DNA of 64,000 nucleotides from assembly GCA_021800155.1 (NCBI GenBank), contig JAJYZG010000002.1, positions 1 to 64,000 on the forward strand, read 5' to 3'. A program made the translations under genes and the position numbers. Of the stretch, positions 27,447 through 38,383 are shown piece after piece. The notes beneath the pieces were generated by a model. That model did no database searches, was not told where the DNA came from, and was given only the letters and a program-made list of their open reading frames with translations. The DNA comes from a bacterium (GTDB lineage Bacteria; Patescibacteriota; Saccharimonadia; Saccharimonadales; UBA4665). Every line of letters starts with the position of its first letter. Positions within the stretch are counted from its first letter, which is position 1.

Positions 27447-29143
27447 TAAAAAGATTTCTTTTAGTCTTACTATCTTCACTAATACTAATAATGCCGATTT
27501 TTTTATTGGTACCGAGTACTGCAGCTTCCTCGTTGCCTTTTAATCCGAATGATCTGATTGACGATATAACTTTTAATAATACTACTACTATGTCTGCAGC
27601 TTACATAGATTCATGGTTAAACAATAACTTCTCTAACAGTTGCATTAGCTCTAATGCAAACTCCAACGGAAACGCTGGGTTTACTACTCCAAGCCCAGAT
27701 GGATGGGACTCTGCGACGAATCAGTACAATTTTGGTAGTAACGTCACCGCTGGCCAGGCAATTTATAATGTATCCCAGGAGTACAATGTTAATCCCCAAG
27801 TTATACTAACCACACTACAAAAAGAACAAGGGGTTGTAAGCGGAGGAGCAGGTTGTTATTACAATACTCCTAATCCCGCAGCTCCATTTTCGAGTACACC
27901 CTCCCCCAGCAATACATTTACATGTGATATTGGAGGACAGTCAACTATCTGTACGTATGCTTGTACAACGGGAGGTGGCTGTATGCCTATAGCCATGAGT
28001 TATGCTTGTCCTGGGTACTGTAGTGCTGGAGCCGAGGGTTTTTCATTGCAGCTTGAAGAGGGAGCCTGGTTGCTACGATTTGGGCAAGAACGATCCCAAG
28101 GCATATTAAGCGGTTATACTGGTTATGATCCGGGAGACGAAAACTATAACTACACCGGTCCTATGACACAAGGATATAGACAGTCAATTGCTGGTGGACC
28201 ATCAATTTATTATGACGGTACATATACAACCCAAGATGGTGTTGATGTTACCATCGATAATGGTGCAACCGCAAGCCTTTACTACTACACTCCATTCGAA
28301 AGCGGAAACTTGCTTTTTGACAATCTTTTTCAAGGCACTATAAGCAATGGAGACCTAGGTTTCGGAAGCGTATATTCAAACAATACATTTACGCCCCATC
28401 CAAACGGTACTTTAATTAGCAATGGATCACAGATTTTTCTGATAAATAACCAACAACGTGATTGGATAACTAATCCATATGTGTTTGAAAGTTACGGATA
28501 TCAATGGAATACAGTTGTACCAGCGACAATAGGGGATACAGAATTACCTGCTGGTCCCAATATTGACACTTTAGCTCCAGGAACAATTTTCTATTCAACC
28601 GGAACGCCTGTATACGTCATGAATTATATAGGAGGTGTTCTAGAAAAGCAGCAGATATCCCTAAGCTCTTATAATGGATTGGGCTATAAATGGTCTCAGG
28701 TTATGTATGTCCCTCCCGATTTTGTTCCTTCAGCGACCGCCCCTAATATATATTTCTCTGATCAGCATCCACCGGGTACGCTAGTGGCCGACTATAGTAC
28801 GGGTAAGGTGTATCTACTCACACAAACATCAAAGGATTGGGTACTAGGTCCCGACGCCTTTAACACTAACAGTTATAGCTGGAGTAATGTCTTGCCGGCA
28901 ACTGCAATTGATCTGTCGCTGCCAGATGGCTCAGATATAAATTTAGCTAATGGAACAATGTTATTGGCCTCAGGTAACATATATCTTGTTAACTACGACA
29001 GCAACAACAATATCTATATCCAGCCAGTTGGTCCTTGGGATTGCTTTTCTAATAGACTGCATTATGGATTGGTAAACTTGTATAGCATTAGCCCAGCAAG
29101 TTTGCCCAGCACAGTTGGCCCTATATTTACTTGTTCCGATTAA
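27443..29143 (+). CDS. Secreted protein with lysozyme-like domain and ~63-residue repeats
   Basis: Predicted protein of 566 residues with a signal peptide (1-28). Residues ~85-290 contain AIYNVSQEYNVNPQVILTTLQKEQGVV, split by helices in a way that resembles lytic transglycosylase folds, with a candidate catalytic Glu in QKEQG; a Cys-rich insertion follows (~135-190). From about residue 316 a motif of ~63 residues repeats about three and a half times, each with a GTL/GTI start, a VYLL or IFLI strand, and in most copies DW and YxW. This is probably a wall-binding repeat. The lysozyme assignment is inference. It is partnered with the anchored protein just upstream. Confidence 0.72.
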   Translation: MIKRFLLVLLSSLILIMPIFLLVPSTAASSLPFNPNDLIDDITFNNTTTMSAAYIDSWLNNNFSNSCISSNANSNGNAGFTTPSPDGWDSATNQYNFGSNVTAGQAIYNVSQEYNVNPQVILTTLQKEQGVVSGGAGCYYNTPNPAAPFSSTPSPSNTFTCDIGGQSTICTYACTTGGGCMPIAMSYACPGYCSAGAEGFSLQLEEGAWLLRFGQERSQGILSGYTGYDPGDENYNYTGPMTQGYRQSIAGGPSIYYDGTYTTQDGVDVTIDNGATASLYYYTPFESGNLLFDNLFQGTISNGDLGFGSVYSNNTFTPHPNGTLISNGSQIFLINNQQRDWITNPYVFESYGYQWNTVVPATIGDTELPAGPNIDTLAPGTIFYSTGTPVYVMNYIGGVLEKQQISLSSYNGLGYKWSQVMYVPPDFVPSATAPNIYFSDQHPPGTLVADYSTGKVYLLTQTSKDWVLGPDAFNTNSYSWSNVLPATAIDLSLPDGSDINLANGTMLLASGNIYLVNYDSNNNIYIQPVGPWDCFSNRLHYGLVNLYSISPASLPSTVGPIFTCSD

Positions 29144-29145
29144 CT

Positions 29146-30009
29146 CTACGCGTTTAGAATAGACAATAGGTAACTTCCATATCCGGATTTTTGCAGTTGG
29201 ACAGCTATTTTTGTTAATTGGTATCTATTAATATAGCCTTCTTGATAAGCAATTTCCTCTATGCAGCCTATCTTAAAACCCTGTCTTTTTTCTATAACAT
29301 GAATAAATTCAGATGCATCGCTCATGCTTTCAAATGTTCCTGTGTCTAGCCAGGCACTACCTCGATCCATTGTATGAACTTTGAGCTTTCCTTTCTTTAA
29401 ATATTCTTCGTTAACGGCTGTAATCTCAAGTTCACCCCTTTTACTTGGATAAATGCTTTTTGCTATGCCTATAACATCGTTATCGTAGAAATAGAGACCA
29501 ACCACTGCGTAGTTTGACTTTGGATTACTTGGTTTTTCTTCGATAGACATTGCGTTCATGTTGTCATCGAATTCAACAACTCCGTATCTCTCAGGGTCAG
29601 ATACTTGATAGGCAAACACAACACCACCTTCTGGGTCGGTACACTCTTTTAGGCTACGACCAAAGTCCGGCCCATAAAAAATGTTATCACCTAGTATTAG
29701 TGCAACCTTATCGTTTCCTATAAATTCTTCACCGATAATAAATGCTTGCGCCAAGCCTTCAGGCTTAGGTTGGACTGCGTAGCTAAGCCTTATCCCAATG
29801 TCCGATCCGTTACCCAGCAGACGCTTAAACTGATGCTGGTCATCAGGAGTAGTGATTATAAGGATATCCCTTATTCCAGCCTGCATCAGAGTGCTTAAGG
29901 GATAGTAAATCATGGGTTTATCATAGATAGGCATGAGCTGCTTAGATATGGCTTTTGTGATCGGATACAAACGAGTTCCTGACCCACCCGCTAAAATAAT
30001 GCCCTTCAT
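29146..30009 (-). CDS. rmlA: Glucose-1-phosphate thymidylyltransferase
   Basis: Predicted protein of 287 residues. The start [24 protein letters not shown] is the nucleotidyltransferase signature, followed by [16 protein letters not shown] and the metal-site [10 protein letters not shown]. It makes dTDP-glucose from glucose-1-phosphate and dTTP, the first step to dTDP-L-rhamnose. It is the last gene of the rmlBCDA operon, overlapping rmlD by 4 bases, and converges with the repeat protein with a 2-base gap. Confidence 0.97.
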   Translation of the reverse strand: MKGIILAGGSGTRLYPITKAISKQLMPIYDKPMIYYPLSTLMQAGIRDILIITTPDDQHQFKRLLGNGSDIGIRLSYAVQPKPEGLAQAFIIGEEFIGNDKVALILGDNIFYGPDFGRSLKECTDPEGGVVFAYQVSDPERYGVVEFDDNMNAMSIEEKPSNPKSNYAVVGLYFYDNDVIGIAKSIYPSKRGELEITAVNEEYLKKGKLKVHTMDRGSAWLDTGTFESMSDASEFIHVIEKRQGFKIGCIEEIAYQEGYINRYQLTKIAVQLQKSGYGSYLLSILNA

Positions 30010-30857
30010 TTCGACTCCTTATCTAAGTATTCTTTTAGGCTTTCTTGCCAATCTTTAGGTTTAAAACAGGTAGATTCAATCTTCTTTAAATCAAAGGTAC
30101 TATTTAAAGGCCTTGGTGCGGCTTTAGGATTGTCATTGAAATACTCGACACTGGTTACGTCCTTAACATTGAGTCCGTTCCCAGTTCTCGAGAACACTTC
30201 CCGGGCTAAATTAGCCCAATTTGTTTGCTCACCTTCATTACTTAGATTGTAGGTACCGTAAGGAGCACCCGAAGCAAGAAGGTGGTAGATTCCATCGGCA
30301 AGTACGTTGGTGAAGGTGGGTCTTCCTGTTTGATCAGATACCACAGAAGGGATTATTCCTTTATTTGCTAGCTCAAGCATGGTTCTGACAAAGTTTTTAC
30401 CTTCACCGATTACCCAAGAAGTTCTAATGATGAAATGTTCCCGCATCATGTTTACCGTTATGTCTCCAGCTGCTTTGGTTTGTCCGTAAACTCCTAGGGG
30501 ACTGAATGGTTCGTCTTCCTTGTGCGGATTAAGTGTACCGTCAAAAACATAGTCAGAAGAAATATGCACTAAAGTGCAATCGTTAATCTCGGCAAGTCTA
30601 GTAATCATCCCGGCTCCTATGGCATTAACTTGCCATGCTCTAACTCTGCCTTCCTTAGTTTCACATTTGTCCACATTGGTGTAAGCAGCAGCATTTACGA
30701 TTACTTTCGCTTTGGACAAATCAAGGTTGGACAGGCTATCCCAGTTAGATATATCGATATCTTTATGGCTTAATTTTTTTGCTAAAGGAAATTTAGAGGC
30801 AAGAGCTTTGCCCAGTTGACCCTCCACACCAATAATAACTACATTTGAAGAGTCCAA
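30006..30857 (-). CDS. rmlD: dTDP-4-dehydrorhamnose reductase
   Basis: Predicted protein of 283 residues of the short-chain dehydrogenase family. The NAD(P)-binding [10 protein letters not shown] (residues ~10-19) replaces the usual GxxGxxG. The catalytic YGQTKAAGD, with Tyr and Lys, lies near residue 128, and the substrate strand ISSDYVFDG near 100. It performs the last reduction to dTDP-L-rhamnose. Its start is 2 bases after the rmlC stop. Confidence 0.95.
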   Translation of the reverse strand: MDSSNVVIIGVEGQLGKALASKFPLAKKLSHKDIDISNWDSLSNLDLSKAKVIVNAAAYTNVDKCETKEGRVRAWQVNAIGAGMITRLAEINDCTLVHISSDYVFDGTLNPHKEDEPFSPLGVYGQTKAAGDITVNMMREHFIIRTSWVIGEGKNFVRTMLELANKGIIPSVVSDQTGRPTFTNVLADGIYHLLASGAPYGTYNLSNEGEQTNWANLAREVFSRTGNGLNVKDVTSVEYFNDNPKAAPRPLNSTFDLKKIESTCFKPKDWQESLKEYLDKESK

Positions 30858-30859
30858 GG

Positions 30860-32424
<1,565 letters not shown>

Positions 32425-32434
32425 TTATTGTTCC

Positions 32435-32440
32435 ATTATA
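32435..32440 (-). promoter_or_regulatory. -10 box of the rml operon (leaderless type)
   Basis: On the minus strand TATAAT, preceded by TGG (extended -10), lies 10 bases before the rmlB ATG, with no Shine-Dalgarno. It shows that rmlBCDA can be transcribed separately from the genes upstream. Confidence 0.6.
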
Positions 32441-32454
32441 CCAACGAGTTTATA

Positions 32455-33063
32455 CTAAGCCAGCGTCCACTTACCTAGAACCATATATAACCTTGTTTGC
32501 TGAATACCGTTACGTTCAGTTGTCGCTTCGCCTGCATAAACAAATCCAGCTTTTTCGTATGTATTTATAGCCACTAAATTGTTACTGTTTGTATCGAGCC
32601 AAATGCCCTTGTTTCTGTGTAGAGCTTTATTGGCAGCAAGTATAGCTAAAGTATATGGAAATGAGAGATGCTTATGCAGGGCTTTGTTATAAAGTCGGAT
32701 TGCAAAAGTTATGCTTGCACCGGGCATAATAGGAGCTTCATCTCCGGGTGTTTCTGGGCCAGTCCAGCCGAACCCGGCTAGCTGTAATTGGTTCGAGTCT
32801 AGTTTTCGTACCAAGGGTAGCGCCAGCCTACCTTTGGATAGCCAAGCACCGACCGCTTCTACGTTGGCAAACCGGTCGATCGAGTCACCTGGGCAGCTGT
32901 CCACTATGTGGTCTTCTTTCGAAGCTTCGACTAGCTGTTCAGCTAAAGCCCTGTTTAGCCCTGTCATAACACAGAAGCCTGCGTTGCGCAGACGCATCTG
33001 ATCAACCCTTGCGGGTAGCTCTCTAGGCTTATCGCATAAGGTGGTGGGGTACACTTCTAACAT
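32455..33063 (-). CDS. GNAT-family N-acetyltransferase-like protein
   Basis: Predicted protein of 202 residues. The C-terminal half fits a GNAT fold: NKALHRNKGIWLDTNSNNLVAINTYEKAGFVYAGE (read in two parts), which is the strand-helix region binding acetyl-CoA and the ageing AxxxYEKxGF motif. The N-terminal half is divergent. The start ATG at 33063 has a strong AAGGAG site inside the end of the upstream phosphohexomutase gene. It may acetylate a sugar precursor or a small molecule; the substrate is unknown. Confidence 0.7.
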   Translation of the reverse strand: MLEVYPTTLCDKPRELPARVDQMRLRNAGFCVMTGLNRALAEQLVEASKEDHIVDSCPGDSIDRFANVEAVGAWLSKGRLALPLVRKLDSNQLQLAGFGWTGPETPGDEAPIMPGASITFAIRLYNKALHKHLSFPYTLAILAANKALHRNKGIWLDTNSNNLVAINTYEKAGFVYAGEATTERNGIQQTRLYMVLGKWTLA

Positions 33064-33066
33064 GAC

Positions 33067-34416
33067 TTACTCCTTAGTAATTATCCTGACTACATTATCT
33101 ACTAACTTATCTAGTATTTGTTTCGAATTAGCTTCGGCATTAAAGCGCATCACCGGTTCGGTATTGCTGACTCGTAAGTTGAACCAAAAAGAATCGCCAG
33201 TGACCGTTAGTCCGTCGAGCTTGTCTTGAGGAAGGCTCGCATATTCTTTCGCTAGGCGGGTAAAAACAGCCTCTTTGTTTTGGCTTACATCAAGGTTCAT
33301 TTCGGGAATCATAAAGAGTCGTCTGTATTCATCAACCAGCTCAGACAGCTTCTTGCCACTGTCGCTGATCGCCTGCATTGCTACCAGGGATCCGATCAGC
33401 CCCGAATCGGCATCGTAGTTTTCCTTAAAGAACATATGTCCAGTTGTCTCGCCTCCGAACGGCGCACCAATTTCACGCATTTTCGCCCCTATATATACTC
33501 GTCCAGCTTTAGATCTTATCGGTTCGCCTCCCCACTGTTTGATTAATTCACGAGTAGCACGGCTGGTCCTGACGTCATAAACAATTTTGCTATTTGGATA
33601 TTTATTTAGATAGAGTTTGGATATAAGGCTAATCATGTCCGATCCGTTGACCGGCCGGCCACAATCGTCTACTAAAACGGCGCGATCTCCATCACCGTCA
33701 AAAGCTATACCTAAGTCTAAACTGTTTTCTTTGACGGCCTGAACTAGGTCGGACAAGTTTTCAGTTTTCTGCGGATTGGCTTCATGGTTAGGGAAGGTTC
33801 CGTCTAGATCGAAATACATTTGCTTTACCTTTAGTGGCAGCTTGGGCAATATGGCCGGTAAAATTGCTCCGGCCATGCCGTTGCCTGCATCGATCGCAAC
33901 TTTAAATGGTTTAAGTTCTGAAATGAAGCCAAGACAATGTTCTACCCATTCTTTAGTAATAGATATCCGCTCAACTTTACCCTTGGCTGTTGGATTGGAA
34001 ATAGACTCTTTTGAAAGTACGATATCCCTGATTTTATCCAGGCCACTGTCTAAGCCTACAGCAGTGACATGGTCCCGGTAAAGCTTGATGCCATTGTCTT
34101 TTCCTGGGTTATGACTGGCAGTTATAACAGCGCCTCCGGATAAACCCCATTTACCAATAGCAAAATAGATCATGTCAGAGGTAACTAAACCGATATCCCA
34201 GACGTCCAGACCCACGTCTGTTAGCCCGTCAATAAATGCTTGAGCTAGCTCTTTCGAATCCGGCCGCATGTCATGCCCAACGGCAACGGTACCCTTAATT
34301 GGTAGCCAGACTCCGTAAGCCATGGCAATGCGCTTCACAATTTTTTTGTTCAGTACCGAGCCGACTTGACCCCTAATATCGTACGACTTAAAGATTGAGA
34401 AAAGATCGTCAGTCAT
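33067..34416 (-). CDS. manB: Phosphomannomutase/phosphoglucomutase
   Basis: Predicted protein of 449 residues of the alpha-D-phosphohexomutase family. It has the start FKSYDIRGQVGS, the active phosphoserine loop VITASHNPGKDNG (residues ~97-109), the metal-binding FDGDGDRAVL (~240-249), the sugar-binding GGETTGHMFFKENYD and the phosphate-binding RVSNTEPVMR. It interconverts hexose 1- and 6-phosphates and feeds nucleotide-sugar synthesis. It overlaps yvcK by 8 bases; a GAAGGAG site precedes the start. Substrate preference cannot be read from the sequence. Confidence 0.93.
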   Translation of the reverse strand: MTDDLFSIFKSYDIRGQVGSVLNKKIVKRIAMAYGVWLPIKGTVAVGHDMRPDSKELAQAFIDGLTDVGLDVWDIGLVTSDMIYFAIGKWGLSGGAVITASHNPGKDNGIKLYRDHVTAVGLDSGLDKIRDIVLSKESISNPTAKGKVERISITKEWVEHCLGFISELKPFKVAIDAGNGMAGAILPAILPKLPLKVKQMYFDLDGTFPNHEANPQKTENLSDLVQAVKENSLDLGIAFDGDGDRAVLVDDCGRPVNGSDMISLISKLYLNKYPNSKIVYDVRTSRATRELIKQWGGEPIRSKAGRVYIGAKMREIGAPFGGETTGHMFFKENYDADSGLIGSLVAMQAISDSGKKLSELVDEYRRLFMIPEMNLDVSQNKEAVFTRLAKEYASLPQDKLDGLTVTGDSFWFNLRVSNTEPVMRFNAEANSKQILDKLVDNVVRIITKE

Positions 34417-35416
34417 TTGTATTCTCCTTCGTTTTTGAGTGAGCTTTTAGCAACTCTTGTAGCTGATTGCGCACCGCCAGTGCATCGTGCCGTATCAATG
34501 TTCGTTTTATTACCTTATCCTTCGGGTCGGGTTTATATATTTCTTTTGCGACCAGATTGGCACCAATGGCTTGGGCGCTTATGCCCGCAAACCGCTTTTT
34601 ATCTATGCTTGGAGGAAACTCATTGTCTTCGCCATATTTTTGCAACAGTTCTTTTGCGGGCAAGGCTTTGTTATATAACACATAATCGATGGTTCCTGAT
34701 CCAATATAGCGCTCTAACTCTTTAATGTAATCCGCCACATGCCAGTTTAGGGTTTGGTTTGGTTTGTTTATTAGGTTAGCTACCATGACGATGGGTGCAG
34801 AGGTAGAGTTCAGCGCTTTAGCCACTCCTTTAACGCAAAAAACCGGCAATATTGATCCGTATAAATTGCCAGGGGCGATTATAACTAGATCGGCTTGTAA
34901 GATTGCCGTTTTGGCTAGCTTGTTTATTTTTGCCTCAGGCTTTAAGAATAAGCGTGCATCTCGGTTTTTGATGACGTGTTGAGTGATAGTATATTCACCG
35001 CGAATTAACTTATTCCCGTCTTGTAATAGCAGCTCATGCTTATCTTCAGTTACCGGCAGGACTCTTCCGGTAATGCTCAAGAGGTCAGAGACTAGCTCCA
35101 CCGCTTTAGTAAAGCTGCCAAGTTGCAGCTCAAGCGCGGATAACACGATATTGCCGACGGTATGGTTGGCTAACTTTCCCTTGCCGAAACGATAGCTGAA
35201 TAAGTCTCTGGCTCCCGGATGGTTGCTGAGTGCCACTAAGCACTGGCGGACGTCTCCGGGCGGTAACACACCAAGCTCATCTCTTAAGGAACCGGTCGAT
35301 CCGCCGTCATCACTCATGTTGACGATAGCTGTAATGTCAGGGGTCCAGGCTTTAAGTGCTTGCAGCAGGGTAAAGCTGCCGGTGCCGCCGCCAATAACCA
35401 CCAGCTTGGGGTTCAT
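34409..35416 (-). CDS. yvcK: YvcK/CofD-like protein (gluconeogenesis factor)
   Basis: Predicted protein of 335 residues. The start LVVIGGGTGSFTLLQALK, followed by VNMSDDGGSTGSLRDELG and LPPGDVRQCLVALS, is diagnostic of the YvcK family. YvcK binds UDP-GlcNAc in Bacillus and Mycobacterium relatives and adjusts peptidoglycan precursor synthesis, in part through GlmS. Here it directly follows glmS with a 4-base overlap, which fits that role. Confidence 0.93.
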   Translation of the reverse strand: MNPKLVVIGGGTGSFTLLQALKAWTPDITAIVNMSDDGGSTGSLRDELGVLPPGDVRQCLVALSNHPGARDLFSYRFGKGKLANHTVGNIVLSALELQLGSFTKAVELVSDLLSITGRVLPVTEDKHELLLQDGNKLIRGEYTITQHVIKNRDARLFLKPEAKINKLAKTAILQADLVIIAPGNLYGSILPVFCVKGVAKALNSTSAPIVMVANLINKPNQTLNWHVADYIKELERYIGSGTIDYVLYNKALPAKELLQKYGEDNEFPPSIDKKRFAGISAQAIGANLVAKEIYKPDPKDKVIKRTLIRHDALAVRNQLQELLKAHSKTKENTND

Positions 35417-37242
35417 TCAACGGTTACCGATTTAGCTAAATTACGCGGGTGGTCAATATCTAATTGTTTTGCTTCAGCGATATAGTAGGCAAACAACTGC
35501 AAGGCGATAGCACTGAGTATCGGTTGAGTTTGTTCCATGGTTTTTGGCAGGTAAATTAAATCATCAGTTAAGCTAGCCACCTTTTTATTACCTGCGCTTG
35601 CCATAATAATCAGCGGTCCATTGCGGGTTTTGATCTCTTCGATGTTAGATATGGTCTTGGCTAATTCGTTAGAATCGGTTGCGAGGGCGAGGGTGGGGAA
35701 ATCTTTATCAATTAGCGCTAGTGGCCCGTGCTTCATTTCGCCAGCGGCGTAACCTTCGGCATGGATGTAGGAAATTTCTTTCAGCTTCAGCGCTCCTTCA
35801 AGGGCGCAAGGATAGTTATAGCCCCGGCCGATGAAAAAGAAGTCTTGCTTGTCCATATACTTTATGGTGATGCGTTTAATTTCCGGTGCTTGTTCTAACA
35901 CGGCGGCAGCTTTTTGCGGCAACAAGCTTAGTTCGTTGAGTAGTTTCCGGTAGTCTTTGTTCTCCCCTTTAGAAAGATGCAAGGCAATTAAAGTTAGAAC
36001 TGTTACTTGGGCAATAAAAGCTTTGGTTGAGGCGACCGCTCGTTCTGCGCCGGCATGGGTATATACACCGGCATCAGTTAAACGCGCGATGGTACTACCG
36101 ATCGCGTTGACTACTCCCAGTCTAAGGCAGCCAAAGTCCTTGGCCTTTTCAAGCGCTGCAATGGTGTCAGCGGTTTCGCCGGATTGGGAAATGGCGAGCA
36201 AGATTGTGGCGCGGGAGAATGGCTCTTTGCGGTATTTAAACTCGCTGGCTAACTGAACTTCCACTGGAATGTTGGCCAACTCTTCAATTAAATATTCGCC
36301 GACTAAACCGGCATAATATGAAGTGCCACAGGCCACAATGACAATGCGGTCGATATGGTTAAGCTGTTTATTGACTGATTCCAGTCCACCCAGCTTAATA
36401 ATGCCTTGATCGGCTAAAACCCGACCCCGCGTGGCGGCACGAATGGTTTGCGGCGCCTCATAAATCTCTTTAAGCATGAAATTCGGGAAGTGGCCGAGCG
36501 CGGCTTGTTCCTGGTCATAGTCCAGTAGTTCGAGCTTCGGTTTTTTAGGCATGCTGCGGCTAAAGTCAATGATTTTAAGGCTGGTTTGGTTAATTACTGC
36601 TAGATCGTTATCTTCTAAAAAGACGACATCTTTGGTATGCGCCATGATCGCATTAGGGTCTGATGCCAGAACATATTCGTTGTTACCTACGCCGATGACT
36701 AACGGGCTCGAAAAGCGGGCTGCAAACAGTGTGGTTGGTTCGCGTGTGGTGATCACGGCTATCGCAAAGGCACCACGCAAATCGTTCAGGGCTGCTTTAA
36801 GTCCGGCTAAAAAGGTTTTTGAACGGGCAGTGTAGTAGTCAATCAGGTTCGGGATAACTTCCGTATCGGTATCTGAATAAAATTTGTAACCATGTTCAGT
36901 CAGCCGGTCCTTTATTTCCTGGTAGTTTTCAATAATGCCGTTATGGACTACAAAAATATCTTTAGCGTTATTGCTGTGCGGGTGAGCGTTAACAGAGTTC
37001 GGTAGCCCATGAGTTGCCCAGCGGGTATGGCCGATCGCGAGCTGAGATTTGCCAGCTTGTTGTTTAACTAGGGGCTTGAGGTTTTCAACTCTGCCAGCTT
37101 GCTTGATAACCTGTCCCGTTTGGTTTTGATCGATGAGTGCGACGCCAACCGAATCATAGCCTCGGTATTCAAGTGCTGAGAGGCCTTTTACCACAACATC
37201 CGTAGCTTGTTTAGGGCCGATGTAGCCGACGATACCGCACAT
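35413..37242 (-). CDS. glmS: Glutamine-fructose-6-phosphate aminotransferase (isomerizing)
   Basis: Predicted protein of 609 residues. The N-terminal glutaminase domain starts MCGIVGYIGPKQATDVV with the Cys2 nucleophile and contains HTRWATHG. Two SIS domains follow (VACGTSYYAGLVGEYL, AISQSGETADTIAAL, GRGYNYPCALEGALKLKEISY), and the protein ends HPRNLAKSVTVE, the conserved terminal Lys-Ser-Val-Thr-Val-Glu. It makes glucosamine-6-phosphate for UDP-GlcNAc. It lies between a glycosyltransferase and yvcK in a minus-strand operon. Confidence 0.98.
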   Translation of the reverse strand: MCGIVGYIGPKQATDVVVKGLSALEYRGYDSVGVALIDQNQTGQVIKQAGRVENLKPLVKQQAGKSQLAIGHTRWATHGLPNSVNAHPHSNNAKDIFVVHNGIIENYQEIKDRLTEHGYKFYSDTDTEVIPNLIDYYTARSKTFLAGLKAALNDLRGAFAIAVITTREPTTLFAARFSSPLVIGVGNNEYVLASDPNAIMAHTKDVVFLEDNDLAVINQTSLKIIDFSRSMPKKPKLELLDYDQEQAALGHFPNFMLKEIYEAPQTIRAATRGRVLADQGIIKLGGLESVNKQLNHIDRIVIVACGTSYYAGLVGEYLIEELANIPVEVQLASEFKYRKEPFSRATILLAISQSGETADTIAALEKAKDFGCLRLGVVNAIGSTIARLTDAGVYTHAGAERAVASTKAFIAQVTVLTLIALHLSKGENKDYRKLLNELSLLPQKAAAVLEQAPEIKRITIKYMDKQDFFFIGRGYNYPCALEGALKLKEISYIHAEGYAAGEMKHGPLALIDKDFPTLALATDSNELAKTISNIEEIKTRNGPLIIMASAGNKKVASLTDDLIYLPKTMEQTQPILSAIALQLFAYYIAEAKQLDIDHPRNLAKSVTVE

Positions 37243-38382
37243 TTAAACCGTTAACTCCTTAAGAGAATCTTCAATTAGGGTTTTCATATTTTTTTTGAAT
37301 ACGTCGATCGAAAAGTTTTCGCTGAACTGTTCAATTTTGCCGTGATTAAAGCGGTCGGGATTAAACGACTCAATGACCTTAGCCAAGCTGCTGGCGCTAA
37401 GTCGGTCAAAAAACAAGCCGGTTTTATTTGGAATGATGTAATCGCGTGGACCGCCTTTGCTATACGCGATGACTGGAGTTCCGGCGGCCATGGCCTCGAT
37501 CGGAGTAACCCCAAAATCTTCAGTGTTGGTTGGAAAGATAAGAGCCAGAGCTGACTGCAAATGTTTCGGCAAATCCTCATCGCTTACCGCTGTCAGAAAG
37601 GTAACGCTCCGCCCTGCCATTTTCTCCAATTTCTTATGCATCGGTCCATTGCCAATGACAACTAAGGGAATCTTTAAATTGCTGCAGGCCGCCACGGCAA
37701 TGTCTATCCGCTTATACGGGGTTTGGCGGCCGGCAACCACGAAGCCGTGTCTAGTTGGAGGTGTACCTTTAATTTTGAATCGGTCAATGTCTACTGGTGG
37801 ATGGATAACGACTGAATCACGACGGTAATATTTCTTGATCATCTCTTTAATATGGGTTGAATTGGCGATCATGATATCCGGACTCTTGGCAGCGTGACGG
37901 TCCCATATCCTTAAAGGTTTTACTAATATTCTTAAACCGATTCGCGCAAGCCAGTTGGTACCGAATGGGAAACCGGGATGTTTAAGATACTCATCGAAGC
38001 GGAACCAGTAATAGTGAGTCGGCGAATGGCAATAGTTAATGTGCAATGCTCCGGGCCGTTTGTGAACTGACTTGGCTTCCGCCCCTGAAACCGACAATAT
38101 TAGGTCGTATTCGCTTAAATCGAGTCGGGGAAAGACGATGGCTCGTAAAACCGGCAAGAATTTCTTTAGACTTTTCGGCAGAGATTGTAGTTTGGTAGTG
38201 CGGATATCCGCATCACTAAACCAGTTGTAGCCGTACCAGACTTTGGGGTTATCGTCATACTGTGATGTATAAATGGGTGCATTAGGGTACATTTGGTGCA
38301 GAATATAGACTACCCGCTCTGCTCCTCCGGTACCGAGCAGCCAGTCGCACACAATTGCAACCTTCAGTTTGGATTTAGCCAT
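37243..38382 (-). CDS. Glycosyltransferase family 4 (mannosyltransferase-like)
   Basis: Predicted protein of 379 residues. It begins KVAIVCDWLLGTGGAERVVYIL (GT4 glycine loop), then has HSPTHYYWFRFDEYL, GFVVAGRQTPYKRIDIAV and the EX7E site FPTNTEDFGVTPIEAM. The WDRHAAKSPDIMIANS stretch is common in WcaI/WbaZ-like enzymes. It follows the initiating transferase gene by one base and may add the second sugar to the undecaprenyl-linked first sugar; this is inference. Confidence 0.9.
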   Translation of the reverse strand: MAKSKLKVAIVCDWLLGTGGAERVVYILHQMYPNAPIYTSQYDDNPKVWYGYNWFSDADIRTTKLQSLPKSLKKFLPVLRAIVFPRLDLSEYDLILSVSGAEAKSVHKRPGALHINYCHSPTHYYWFRFDEYLKHPGFPFGTNWLARIGLRILVKPLRIWDRHAAKSPDIMIANSTHIKEMIKKYYRRDSVVIHPPVDIDRFKIKGTPPTRHGFVVAGRQTPYKRIDIAVAACSNLKIPLVVIGNGPMHKKLEKMAGRSVTFLTAVSDEDLPKHLQSALALIFPTNTEDFGVTPIEAMAAGTPVIAYSKGGPRDYIIPNKTGLFFDRLSASSLAKVIESFNPDRFNHGKIEQFSENFSIDVFKKNMKTLIEDSLKELTV

Positions 38383-38383
38383 C

